From Saccharina japonica (lineage: Eukaryota > Sar > Phaeophyceae > Laminariales > Laminariaceae), in the NCBI GenBank assembly GCA_008828725.1, contig MEHQ01004197.1:7257-71256 (forward strand): a DNA stretch of 64,000 bases. Direction: 5' to 3'. The notes beneath the pieces are model-generated. The model ran no database searches and was not told where the DNA came from. It saw only the letters and a list, made by a program, of their open reading frames with translations. Positions 32,904-43,190 of this stretch are shown piece after piece. Made by a program: the position numbers and the translations under genes. Position 1 is the stretch's first letter. Every line of letters begins with the position of its first letter.

Positions 32904-33103
32904 ATTTTTTTTTGTTTTGTCCATCCCATTCATTATCTTCGCCCTTCTTTTCTCTCTCCCTCTGTAGTAGTAACTCAGATCCGGGGTCACAAAGTAGGCT
33001 CTTCTCCCCCCCTCCCCACCACGGTACGTGCCTTGCCTTTGTATCGCGAGAAGATTTATCAGCACTTTCTTCCCTCGTCGACTTGCGACGGATTCCGCCA
33101 TAT
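32904..33103 (-). mobile_element. SINE copy, 5'-truncated
   Basis: In reverse orientation: an A-rich tail complement at the left, CCATCCCATTCATTATCTTC, AACTCAGATCCGGGGTCACA and CACTTTCTTCCCTCGTCGAC. It ends near the middle of the body and lacks the tRNA-like head. Confidence 0.8.
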
Positions 33104-33192
33104 ACCATATACTCGTATTATACGAAGAAAAAAAACGTTTTATTTTTATTTTTTTAGTCTGTTCGGAAATGTCAGGACCGTTCGGACACTCT

Positions 33193-33305
33193 TAGGGAGG
33201 ACCATAGTAAATAGGACCAAACATTGTTGGTAAAAATGGGGAAATGTATAGGTTTTTGTGTGTGCCGTAGGTCCTATTTACTAGTGTTTACTATGGTCCC
33301 CCGTA
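33193..33305. mobile_element. TA-type MITE
   Basis: TA-GGGAGGACCATAGTAAATAG to TTTACTATGGTCCCCCG-TA. The internal CCGTAGGTCCTATTTACTAG repeats the end motif. A degraded relative follows at about 33450-33550. Confidence 0.8.
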
Positions 33306-33801
33306 ATATATATATATACTGAAGTATATAATATATACCATATATATATATTTTTTTATGCAACACGAAACGGTCATAACATTTCCGGAGAGAGTGGTAC
33401 AAGATGAAGCAACCTCAGGCGGCTTTTCATCTATGCTATTCATATTATACAACGGGGGAATACGAATAGTAACCAGGACCAGGACCAAATATGCTTATTA
33501 ATGGTAACATACTGGAATGTAGAGGTTTTGTATTATTAACTCGTGATGGGTCCTGATTCCTGATTACCTTCCTCCTTTTTTTTTCTTTTTTTTTTTCTCA
33601 TCCCATTTATCATCTTCGCTCTTTTTTTCTCTCCTTCCTACATATTATATGATACCGTAGTCGTAACTCAGATCCGGGGTCACAAAGTAGACTCTTCTCC
33701 CTCCTCCCTCACTATGCTTCGTACGGTTCGTGCCTTTTGCATTTTCATCGCGAGAAGACTTCAGCCCTTTCTTCCCTCGTCGACTCGCATCGAATTGCGC
33801 C

Positions 33802-34471
33802 TACCGTATACTTGGTGTATAATACGGAAGAAAGCACACCACGCTGATAAAAAATTGACGTTCAAAAATACGAGAGACTTACAGTAGTCAAAATTAGAAA
33901 CTCGCATTCGCTCGTACGTATCACCGGGTGTGCTGTTGTAGGGGTGTGTGTTGTCTACAGTAGCGCATCTCCGGTGGTAATCACCATGCACGGTAGGCCC
34001 ACAGCTAGGGGGTGTGGTGACGAGGGGGTGTGATATTGAGGGGGTGTGCTAACGGTAAGTGATAATTGCCAGGTAAGGAGCGTTACTATTAATAGACCCC
34101 CTCAAAACCACTACCGTCGGCAATCATCACGAGATATATCCATCCTACGTAGTGTCAATAACCCGGCGCCGGTGGTTGGGGCATAGGGCACAGTAGTAGG
34201 AGGAGTAGTATCAAGTTTTGTGGATGAAAGGTATCCACCAGGCGGCGGGAATGTTTAATGTGAAGAACACACACACAGCAGGCGGTGTGATAATTTTGGC
34301 GTTTGATGCTGTTTTCAGACGCACTTCCGTATACAGGGTGTGGTATTCAACGTACCCTCGGTGATAAAGCGACGATAAAAAAAAAACAGACCAAAAAATA
34401 TATCACCGGGTGTGCTCATGCAGGGGGGTGTGGTATCTAAGGGGGGTGTGCTTTCTTCCGTGTTATACGTA
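33802..34471. mobile_element. TA/CCGTATAA inverted-repeat element
   Basis: The right terminus CTTCCGTGTTATACG-TA matches TA-CCGTATA...ATACGGAAG at the left. The left repeat is broken by a small CTTGGTGTA insertion. The ends carry many CACC-GGGTGTG motifs (TATCACCGGGTGTGCT, GGGGGTGTGGTATCT). The element sits inside a SINE. It is a non-coding relative of 59242-60739. Confidence 0.7.
34253..34282 (+). mobile_element. Retroposon L, tail-only copy
   Basis: Only TGTTTAATGTGAAGAACAC and the AC tail remain, inserted within the TA/CCGTATAA element. Confidence 0.65.
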
Positions 34472-34669
34472 GGGTAATATACCCACGCTACTATTAATAG
34501 GCCCTCTCAGCAGTTGATTCCGTCTTTTTAGTTATTTTTTTTTGCAAATAAACTCAAAAGTCCGACCCACGTGAGATTCGAACCCCGGACACCAAATTTT
34601 AGTAAGTAGCATTCGAGGGTGCCACTAAAAATAGACCACATCGGGGCGACTTGTTGTTTGTCTGTTTGT

Positions 34670-34740
34670 TTGTTTTTTCCATCCCGTTCATTATCTTGCC
34701 CTTCTTTTCTATCTCCTTCCCATATATATTATATATACCG
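34670..34740 (-). mobile_element. SINE 3' fragment
   Basis: CCATCCCGTTCATTATCTTG preceded by a TTTG-type tail complement. The fragment ends after about 50 bp of body. Confidence 0.65.
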
Positions 34741-34811
34741 GTATGTTATATGTATACATATTAATATTATATGTGTGTGTTCTTCGCATAAAACCGTTCT
34801 TTCGTATACAC

Positions 34812-35299
34812 CAGGGCATTAATTAGTGGTTCGGCGTCTGTTGCGTGGACGCAAGGTGTGTTCTCCCCGCAGGGGCCCCGGAGGGCCCCAGAAGCGAAAA
34901 AAACGGCGATCTATGCGCGAATATACGCCTCAAAACTAAGTAAAAGGCCTTTTAATTCGGCGAATAGATTAAAGTGCCTCAAAAAGAATAAAAGCCTACC
35001 GCGAATAGCAAAAGGTGCCTAGTTTTTGTTTTCGACTATGGCGAATAGGACAAGGGGCCTAGAAGATGTTCAATTACGGCTAATCATTAAGAAAAAAAGA
35101 CCCCCATTTTTTTGTTCTAGCCTCCGGCGACAAATCAACGCGCAACGAAAAAATCGAATGCGGCGACAAAATGCTGCGCGCCCAAAAAGCGCGTGTTGTT
35201 TTGCGCGCGCAACCAGCCTCGCGGCGACTGTTGCGCAAAACGGTTATTTTGACCCAATGTTGCGCCCGCGCAACAGCGCAACACCTAATTAATGCCCAG
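34812..35299. mobile_element. hAT-like element C
   Basis: CAGGGCATTAATTAG at the left and ACCTAATTAATGCCCAG at the right. The interior shares GCGCAAC motifs and the GCGACTGTTGCGCAAAACGG segment with element A in opposite orientation. The flanks GTATACAC and GTGTGAAG do not match, so the target duplication is lost or the element is recombinant. Confidence 0.7.
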
Positions 35300-35425
35300 G
35301 TGTGAAGGGTGGGATCCGACAGCAGTCGTAGTATTAAGTATTAAGTAGTGAAGGACGTCTAAAAATAGGAACGAACATTGGAGACAGGTCTGTTGCGTTG
35401 CGTCTGCTGTTTCGGCCTAAATACA

Positions 35426-35508
35426 TACCACTCTGTCCCGAAATATAAGCACCGTTTTAACTAACTATTAGTGCTTAAAATATGCTTATATTTCGGGACA
35501 GAGTGGTA
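35426..35508. mobile_element. Stowaway-like MITE, intact
   Basis: TA-CCACTCTGTCCCGAAATAT to ATATTTCGGGACAGAGTGG-TA, with near-perfect 25-bp inverted repeats and TA flanks. Confidence 0.85.
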
Positions 35509-35526
35509 TACTACTACTGCCTGTAG

Positions 35527-35690
35527 TGTTAGTCGTTCATAATTTGCATTTCTCTAATTAGGATGAAGCATCGGCACAGACGCTGGGTGTACTTTCTGAT
35601 GTACTGCTGTCGTTGGGGTATATATATATATATATATGTTATACATATAATGCACGGTTAGATGTGAAGACAACCACAACAACAGGAGCA
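35527..35690 (+). mobile_element. Retroposon L, diverged copy
   Basis: Contains AGGATGAAGCATCGGCACAG and ends GGTTAGATGTGAAGACAACC with an ACA tail. A TA dinucleotide run has expanded inside it. Confidence 0.65.
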
Positions 35691-35845
35691 GCAGCAGCAG
35701 TAGCGGTGCAGGGGGTTATATACAGTAGGCCAAGGGAGGTCATGCTCAATGTTGTCTATACGAGTTGAAAGCATCTTCATCTTCGCTAACCTATTTAACA
35801 ACAATATCATACACGTTTTTAAGCGCAATATCATACATGTTTTTA

Positions 35846-36473
35846 GGGCAGCGGCCGAAAACAGGTATACCTGGTCCGTTTGCGGCCAAAAACAGGTACA
35901 TACTTAAAATCAAGCAAAAAACGCACTCCACGTGCCCTGCCATTGGTCGAAAACTCGTTGTACCTGTTTTTACCTCTTTAAATACCAGGTATACCTGATT
36001 TTGTCTACTCTGCTTGACTTTCACCTTTTTTTTTTGTCGTTTTTAAGCCAATCAGAGGCCCTTCATAGTTCCGCCCTATGCCCCCTACTATACAAATGCC
36101 GACGTACGCGGAGACCCCCTCCTCCCTTCGCACCTTGCACCACACGCCACTCGAGCGACACACATATCTGCCTGCACACCTCCGCCGAAATAATACGAGA
36201 TAGAAGGCTCCCCTTCGGGATTGTGGTTAACTTGGAATACCAAGGGTGTCGCAAGCTGAGAAGGGAGAATACAGCAGCAGGCGTCCGTTCCTCGTACTAT
36301 TAATAGCAGCTACTCGTATACGTAGCCACCGGCCGAGCACGAAGAACATGAAACAACTCTACTTTGCGTTGCAAGGAATGGCAGGTTCGTAGGGTGCGTT
36401 TTAAACTTGATTTTAGTATGTACCTGTTTTTGGCCCCGAACGGACCAGGTGTACCTGTTTTTGGCCGCTGCCC
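35846..36473 (-). mobile_element. Non-autonomous MULE-like element, copy 2
   Basis: A 628-bp inverted copy of 7937-8601, without the roughly 31-bp end duplication. The ends GGGCAGCGGCC and GGCCGCTGCCC are flanked by perfect 9-bp duplications ATGTTTTTA (35837-35845 and 36474-36482). Two copies with different 9-bp duplications establish the element borders. Confidence 0.9.
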
Positions 36474-36485
36474 ATGTTTTTAAGC

Positions 36486-37405
36486 GTAACCCCTTAAGAA
36501 CTGGTCCCACACATTAGGGGGACAAACTACTTGGAATTAGACCTATGCCAATGGGAAAGCAAAGTTTGAAATCGATCTTTCAAATATTTGCCTGGAATTT
36601 TCAGGCTGAAGATCCGCTCGTACCGCCGCTGTGGGAAAAAAGGGAAAAAAAGTTTGATTTTTTTCTTTTCTTTTTTCAAACGGCTGCAGGCGGCGCAATT
36701 TGCCTTCTCTCGTTGCAAATCGTCAACACCCTGATAAAAATCAGCTCGTGCGACGATAGACCTTCGATCTCGACATAGACTGAGCCCACGGCCAACCCGC
36801 TTCGGGTCGGGCAAGGCCAACGAGTGTAGATGACGGCCTCGAAGGTATAAGGTGGATCCGTGGTCTAGGAGGCGAGAGATTGCCGGCGGCGTCCTACGCT
36901 CTTCTCCAAAACCCGAAAAAAACCCTATTTTTTGCCATTTGAGACGGATCAAGAAATTTTGTCATCTGTTTTATGCACACCAGCAGCCAATTGTTTGTTT
37001 ATCAGACACCTGGCCAGCGCCCGCCACATATCACCGGCCATCGTGTGAACACGGTGACCCTAGGATGGGTCGGAGCCCGTAACGAGCGCACTGCGTTCAG
37101 AATTCATGACGCAGTCATTGGTTTCGTCGATCAATGTCTGTCGAGGACTCGAAATCTCGCCGCTTCGAACTAACATTCGCCTGAGTTTTTCTCAAGCCGA
37201 TCTTGTCCCAACATCGGCCTGAGAATTGCCTTTTTCGGGCTTTTCCAAAAGTTGGGAATATTCCGTTTTAAGAATCGGTCCCATAGCAAGCTTGTTCTGG
37301 AAAAATCTGGCGGGGATCTTAGGAATTCAAACTTTTTAGGGTAACTTTGCTTTCCCATTGGCATAGGTCTTAAGTGTAGTTTTTTTCCCGTTCTGAATGG
37401 GTCAA
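36486..37405. mobile_element. piggyBac-like MITE split by an insertion
   Basis: The left part GTAA-CCCCTTAAGAACTGG (36486-36539) and the right part TTCTGAATGGG-TCAA (to 37405) belong to one MITE. An 830-bp element was inserted into its centre. A second, truncated MITE of the same family follows directly (37402-37480). Confidence 0.75.
36540..37369. mobile_element. TTA-flanked inverted-repeat element
   Basis: Ends GACCTATGCCAATGGGAAAG and CTTTCCCATTGGCATAGGTC, with perfect inverted repeats of about 25 bp and a 3-bp TTA on each side (36537-36539 and 37370-37372). This is consistent with PIF/Harbinger. The interior has no transposase that I recognise. Confidence 0.8.
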
Positions 37406-37740
37406 GAACTGGTCCCCCATATTTGGGGACAAACTACTTGGAACTAGTGTGAGACATGTTTTCAGTTCTGAATGGGTTAAGCTAGATAACCGCTTCAGAA
37501 CTGCACCCACAAACTACTTGGAAATAGTGTACAATAATACGAATACGATAATAAGATAATAGGCCCTTTTTTTCACCCGGCAACGGGCGGAAATGGTTCA
37601 CAAGGCTCTTTACGTACGTACTCCACATATCAGCTTATCAGCTATCTATGTAGGTCGCCTCCTCAGACGATGTCGGCCGTGTGGGGGTCTAGGACAGGTT
37701 TGGCCGAGGCCTTGACGCGCACGTTTTATTTATTTTATCA

Positions 37741-37823
37741 TACAACTCTGTCCCGATATATAAGCACCTTTAACACACAAATATACCAATAAAACGGTGC
37801 TTATATTTCGGGACAGAGTGGTC
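37741..37823. mobile_element. Stowaway-like MITE
   Basis: TA-CAACTCTGTCCCGATATAT to TATATTTCGGGACAGAGTGG. The right TA flank has mutated to TC. Confidence 0.8.
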
Positions 37824-38204
37824 TGTGGCAAGGAGGTGCCTCCACAAAACCTCCCTCTGGCATCTCGCAAGGAGAGATCTCATAGGTAAGAGCGTGGGAG
37901 TGGGGGTCGTTCTCGTAGAGGACTCTTCACTCCCTGGTATATGGGAAAGGAAGGTTTATTGTGAAGAACACACACATATAGCGTTCTGGGTTTGTATTCC
38001 CGAACGTCAACCGTATGACGACCATCCATGATGGCAGGGCTCGTAGACCGGGCGTTCGTTAACGTATCTTGGCATTAATGATCAGAAGAAGTTGACGATG
38101 TTTACGTACCCTATCCTCCACATATTTATAATCTATATATCCGTAAATAACCCTACCATAGGCCAGTTGTCCCGGTTGTCTATAATATTTATATGTCGAC
38201 GGGT
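37824..38204. other. Intergenic with retroposon L tail
   Basis: A truncated retroposon L (GGAAGGTTTATTGTGAAGAA plus AC tail) lies at 37944-37979. Nothing else is supported. Confidence 0.4.
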
Positions 38205-38405
38205 GTGTGTGTGTGTTCTTCACATTAAACCTTCCTTTCTACCCGTCGACATCCAGCACACCCAGTGTCCGTGCCGATTCTTCATCCTAAAAAGGTACCA
38301 GTTCTGTGGTCACAAAACTACGACACAGAGATACTACGCTCAGTGCAGTAAGCAGAGCAGACAATGCAATGCCATATACGACAGGCAAGACCTACCCTGC
38401 TAGCA
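38205..38405 (-). mobile_element. Retroposon L, long copy
   Basis: Reverse-orientation copy of about 200 bp, nearly identical to 27540-27745 including the left end (GGTAGGTCTTGCCTGTCGTA on the minus strand). A common left end in two copies suggests either a shared truncation or the true 5' end of a short retroposon. Confidence 0.8.
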
Positions 38406-38542
38406 ATCCAGCTGCATGCAAGAGAAAAAAAGAGAAAAAAAGGAAAAAGCGAAAAGGAAAAAATAGTAAAAAGGAAATATACTGAAGCAATGGTACATAC
38501 ATAGAAAGGACGGTTTAATGTGAAGAACACACACACCCATTA

Positions 38543-38870
38543 ATAGCAGTTGACCACGAAGACAGCTACGGTTGATGTCGGGGGTTCGAGTCTCCGTACG
38601 GAGATTTTTATTCCCACAAATGACGCCAAGAGTCGAGAGCGCCTATTATAGCATGGGTAGGCAGGCACAATCCGACGCGAGTCGACGAGGGAAGAAAGTG
38701 CTGAAACCTTCTCGCGATGAAAATGCAAGGAAGACACGTGCCATAGTGGGGAGGGGAGGAGAGGAGCCAACTACTAACAAGTGATCCCGGATCTGAGTCA
38801 CGACTAAAAGGGAAAGAGAAAAGAAGAGCGAAGATAATACTAAATGGGGGACACAAAAAGCTAAGTCTCA
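38543..38870 (+). mobile_element. tRNA-derived SINE, full-length copy
   Basis: The tRNA-like head has GACCACGAAGACAGCTACGG and the B box GGGGGTTCGAGTCTCC. The body has GTCGACGAGGGAAGAAAGTG and CTTCTCGCGATGAAAATGCA, and the 3' end is GCGAAGATAATACTAAATGG. A tail-only retroposon L copy (38505-38538) precedes it. Confidence 0.85.
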
Positions 38871-38991
38871 CTGTGACCACCTACGAGTAATTAGTACCTG
38901 GTACCAGGTATCTATTTCTCTAGCCCTTCGGACAAAAAACTACCTTGTATATGAGCAAATGAAAAACAAATCCGTTTTTTTGTTTTCAGTT

Positions 38992-39604
38992 GCAATACTA
39001 TTTCTGGTCTAATTTTCACATTTTCGTGACTCCCTACGGAAAACGGCATGTCTCCAGTTCTAATGCTCAGAATTTCGACCAATGAGTAGTTTCAGATAGC
39101 CTAGATCATGGTTCACATTTGTGTCTCAGGACGCATATCGATCAGACGCCTTGTTCATCGCGAAAAGTGCCTCTTACTCGAAAACGACTCGCCATACCCC
39201 TGGTGCCAAAGACGAATTTGAAAAATAGCAGTTTCTCCAGCTGCTGGTACTGTTTTAACTCAGATTTTCGACCAGGACGCCGAACACTAGTAGGTGAATG
39301 TACCTGAGCCTCTAGTTCGACCGTCCGTAGCGTCCTACGTGGCCACAGCAGAGTGTAGATACCAAACGGAGCTCCGAAACGATCAAAATCTTGCTGCGGA
39401 GCACTTTCGTTTCGTGATGCAAACATGGCAATGCTTGCCTCCCTTGCAGATCCAAGAGCCCCAATACCTCCTAGAGACTATAACGAACAAGCTACGATAC
39501 GTTGGTCGGTCGGAGGTCTGAGCATTAGAACTGGAGCTATGCCGCTTTCCGTAAGGAGTACTGATATGGTGTTGTTATACATATATACCAGAAATAGTAT
39601 TGCT
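38992..39604. mobile_element. TIR element T2, copy 1
   Basis: GCAATACTATTTCTGGT at the left and ACCAGAAATAGTATTGC at the right. Longer diverged arms contain CCAGTTCTAATGCTCAGA and its complement. The interior is shared in opposite orientation with 45210-45780. Confidence 0.75.
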
Positions 39605-39679
39605 GCAGTAAAAAAAACGAAAAATATATATTTTTCAACACTCAAGTACTTTTTTTTTTTTATACCGAAGGGGCCCTTA

Positions 39680-39757
39680 AGTAATCAGGGCGGACACTGG
39701 GCGTACGTACGGCGGTACTGATGTAGTTGGGCAGACAGAACGGTTCAATGTGAAGAC
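39680..39757 (+). mobile_element. Retroposon L, diverged copy
   Basis: GCGGACACTGGGCGTACGTA, then GTTGGGCAGACAGAACGGTT, then CAATGTGAAGACGGC. The tail is almost absent. Confidence 0.55.
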
Positions 39758-39798
39758 GGCACCATATATATTGAAAAATAAAAAAAACACACAGACAG

Positions 39799-40070
39799 AC
39801 ACACACAACCGTGAGATCGAGGATTTGATCGAAAACTCATCTTTGCAAGCTTGAGTGGGATACTTCGATCGCGCGAACTACGACGGGTTTTGAGAGGAAC
39901 AAAATCTGACATCTGTGGAACTCAAGGGAGGTCTTGGTAATACCAGGCAGATATGTCAAGAGACGTTGTTCAGTCAAGGGAAAACGGAAAAACAGGCATC
40001 GATCAAGGGTGTGGATCCTGACATCTTTGATACCAGGTACCTCTTATCTTTTTCTGGGAAACTTCCGCTG
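39799..40070 (+). repeat. Hairpin repeat H, extended copy
   Basis: GTGAGATCGAGGATTTGATC, CTTTGCAAGCTTGAGTGGGA and ACTTCGATCGCGCG, continuing through GAACAAAATCTGACATCTGT and CTCAAGGGAGGTC. This matches 48185-48345 in reverse over about 150 bp. Confidence 0.7.
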
Positions 40071-40104
40071 TGAGATACGAGGAGGATTTCGTTGAAACTC
40101 GTCT

Positions 40105-40200
40105 TAACCCTAATAGGACTGGAGTCCCGTTTTGGGGACAAATTACTTAGAATTAGAGGGGTTTGTCCCCAAAACGGGACTCCAGTCCTACAAGGGTTAA
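40105..40200. mobile_element. piggyBac-like MITE, near-perfect hairpin
   Basis: TTAA-CCCTAATAGGACTGGAGT to ACTCCAGTCCTACAAGGG-TTAA, with arms of about 38 bp differing at few positions. Both TTAA flanks are intact. Confidence 0.9.
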
Positions 40201-40339
40201 ATAATTTGTTGTATAATTGTTGATGTAAAAGAGGTCCATAAATAACAAAACGGCTTGCTCGTCACCAAAACGATCTAAGATACACCCTTCACCCTTCACG
40301 AGGCCATACGCCCACCCCATACTATACAAAACACGCTCC

Positions 40340-40930
40340 ATCGAAGTTCAGTGTTATTATAGTAGTCACTCACGCTCACGCAGCTTGCAAGGATGACTTT
40401 GGACGAATTTTCGATTTCACCATTATTTAACTTGAAAAAAAAACACACACATTTCGTCAGGTTCCCCGCTGCCACTACGTAATAAATAGGCATTAATAAA
40501 TATGTACCATACTCGTAAACGCGTATCATACTGCAACACGACGGTGTGCTGCTGCTGTCTGCTGTACCCACTGCCAAAGTCCTCCGCTGTCCTGGTTTCG
40601 ACTCACGCACACCCCCGCTCTTAACCCTGTACGAAGTACTTGTGAAATAGAACGACCAGAAACACAACAATAATGCCGTACGAGATAATAAGGGGAATAT
40701 ATACATCACACACAGCTCTGCACAGCTTGCAAATATGATTTTTGGCGAAGTTCTCGACCTCACAGCTGTTGTTTTTAATTTGTATAAATGTATACTTCGT
40801 ATACATGAAAATGAATCAAAACGAAGCTGTGAGATAGAAATTTTCCTCAAAACTCATATATATATGTTTGCAAGCTTAAGTGTCAGAACTCGATCGCGCC
40901 TGCATGAGGTTACTATAGAACATAAAACCC
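40340..40930. repeat. Cluster of three hairpin-H arms
   Basis: Reverse arms lie at about 40340-40440 and 40715-40785, and a forward arm at 40824-40930. They carry GCAAGGATGACTTTGGACGA, TTGCAAATATGATTTTTGGC and GCAAGCTTAAGTG landmarks. The unique spacer between them contains no gene. Confidence 0.6.
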
Positions 40931-40969
40931 GTCGGAGTGTGTGTATGTATCACAACCTGGACAACTCCT

Positions 40970-43190
40970 ATTTCAATAGTCTATTGTGTCTATAATTATT
41001 TTTGGGTGTAGTCTATTAATTGGAATTGCCCAACCAAATGATTTTGATTGAAGTATATTCATTTGAATTGTCCGGGTAATTAGTTTTGAATGCTGCCTAC
41101 CTATTGGAATTGTCCAGACAATTGATTTTAGGTGCTGTCAATTAATTGGAATTGCCTGTACAATTATTTGGACCTTTCCTATTACAATAGTCTATTGTGG
41201 CTACCACTGATTTCGGATGCTGTCTATTAATTGGATTTGCCCAACCAAATGATTTCGATTGAAGGATACTAATTGCAATTGTCCGGGCAACTGATTTCGG
41301 GTGCTGCCTACTAATTGGAATTGTGCCTACAATTTATTTCGGGTGCTGGCTATTAATTGGAATTGCTGAGACACTTGATTTCAAATCCTATCTATTGAAA
41401 GCAATTGTCCAACTAAATGATTTCGAGTGATTTCTATTCATTGGAATTGCCCAGTCAAATTATTGCGAGTGAGATCTATCAGTCGGAGTTGTATAGCCAT
41501 TTTTTTCGAGTGTTATCTACCAATTGAAACTGTCCAACCCAATGATTTCAAGTACGGTCTATTAATTGGAATTGTCGAGGTCAGAACAAAAATTAACAAT
41601 TTAATTTGGAAAGTCAGCACAGAAACCTATTGACCAAACCACTCCTATTGATAGGCAAGACCTGAAACTAATTGTTGAAACAATTTCAATTGGAAGGTCA
41701 GGGCAGAAGCCTATTGATCCGACCATTCCTATTAATAGAAAGAAACAGAACGAAATTATTGAAACAATTCCAATTGGAAGGTGAGAGCAGAAACGGTCTG
41801 ATTGAACCATTCCAATTGTGAGACAAGACCAGAAAATAATTGCTGGAACAATATCTATTGGAAGGCCAGGACACAAATCTATTGGCCCATCCATTCCTAT
41901 TAATAGATGAGCCACGAAAGCAGTATCTCGACCAATTCCATTTAAATGAACTTTCGGAAGATCTATTGTAAAAGCAATAGTCCATTGTGGGTAGGTCCCA
42001 TATCCTATTGAAGAAGTAATAGAGTATTGGAGTCTCCGGAGCGAAAAAATTGCAGGAGACAATTCCAGTTCATTAACAGAGCTCTACGAGTAAAGCAATT
42101 GCCTAAGCAATTCCAATTAGTAGGTGGACTACTATATGTTGTTGTCTTTGCAATTCCAATTGCGGCAATATGGTAAAACAATCAATTGCCCGCCTAATTC
42201 CGTTTCATAGACTTTTCGGTCGGTCTATTGTAGGTGCAATAGTCTATTGCGATGCCTATTGTCCAAGGCTTAAGCAGAAAGGGAATGAAAAAAAAATCCT
42301 AGTGACTAATCGGCCACCAAACATTTTGTCCGATATATTTAATCTATTGGGCATCCTCCGAACTATGTTGTCTGGTCGATTCCAATTAATAGACTGCTTC
42401 ATGAATCAATCGCTCCGGCAATTCCAACCGCTAGACAGCCTCACGAATCGTTTGCCTTTGCAACTTCAAGAAATAGCTTCCTCATGCATACAAATCATAC
42501 ATTGCTGTGTCATTCCGATTGCAGCGTCCGGAATCAAATGACCGGTAACATAATAATATTGTCTATTAAATGTAAATGCCTGATTGTCTGGACAATTTAT
42601 TTCGAAGCCTGACAAATAAATAATAAATGAAATTGCAAGGACAATTATTTAGAAAGATGCCTACGTATTAAATGGAATTGCCCGCGCAATTAATTTAGAA
42701 GGATGTCAATTAAATGGAATTGCCAGCACAATTGCAATTCCATTTACGCCAATTAAATGGAATTGCCAGCACAATTTATTTGGGAGGATGTCAATTAAAT
42801 GGAATTGCCAGCACAATTTAATTGGGAGAATGTCAATTAAATAGAATTGTCAGCACAATTTATTTAGGAGAATATCAATTAAATGGAATTGCCAGCACCA
42901 TTGGCACCGAAAAAAATCTGCAATTGTCCATTAGCGTTACAATAGAATGGGATATTATATTTCAATAGACTATGGGTTCAGCAATGGGATTTTGTTGGTT
43001 ACTGTTAATAGCAATTACTTCAACCAATAATGTAGATGGGTGTATATTAGCATAAATTGGGTGGACGATAGGGCCTAGTGGGTGTCTGTTAATAGGAATT
43101 GTCTGTACCATAGAGCTCGATGCGTTCCAATTAATTGGAATTGGCGACCACAATTGCCAGTCAATTAAATAAAATTATTATAAATACGTC
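40970..43190. repeat. AT-rich degenerate satellite in two orientations
   Basis: Roughly 45-60-bp units carry TAATTGGAATTGCCCA and ACAATTTATTTCGGGTGCTG. From about 40970 to 41600 they read TTGGAATTG. From about 41600 to 42500 the complement CAATTCCAATT prevails, so the two halves form a very large imperfect palindrome. At 42680-42900 a younger 43-bp subarray (TTAAATGGAATTGCCAGCAC) is much more regular. Open frames through it show only NWNG-type repeats. Confidence 0.8.

Larger units (their letters stand above)
33570..34655 (-). mobile_element. SINE copy with intact head, split by a TA element
   Basis: The SINE tail and body occupy 33570-33803 and the rest resumes at about 34482 with ACCCACGCTACTATTAATAG. 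It continues to the tRNA-like head, whose B box reads GGGGTTCGAATCTC on the minus strand (34563-34650). Removing 33804-34471 leaves a continuous SINE matching 32285-32632 and 38543-38870, apart from a short TAGGGTAATA remnant at the junction. Confidence 0.75.

Noticed and set aside
32887-33840. LTR pair suggested by repeated GATCCGGGGTCACAAAGTAG blocks
   Set aside because: The blocks are SINE bodies with A-rich tails and, where complete, tRNA-like heads. There is no primer-binding site, polypurine tract or TG...CA border.
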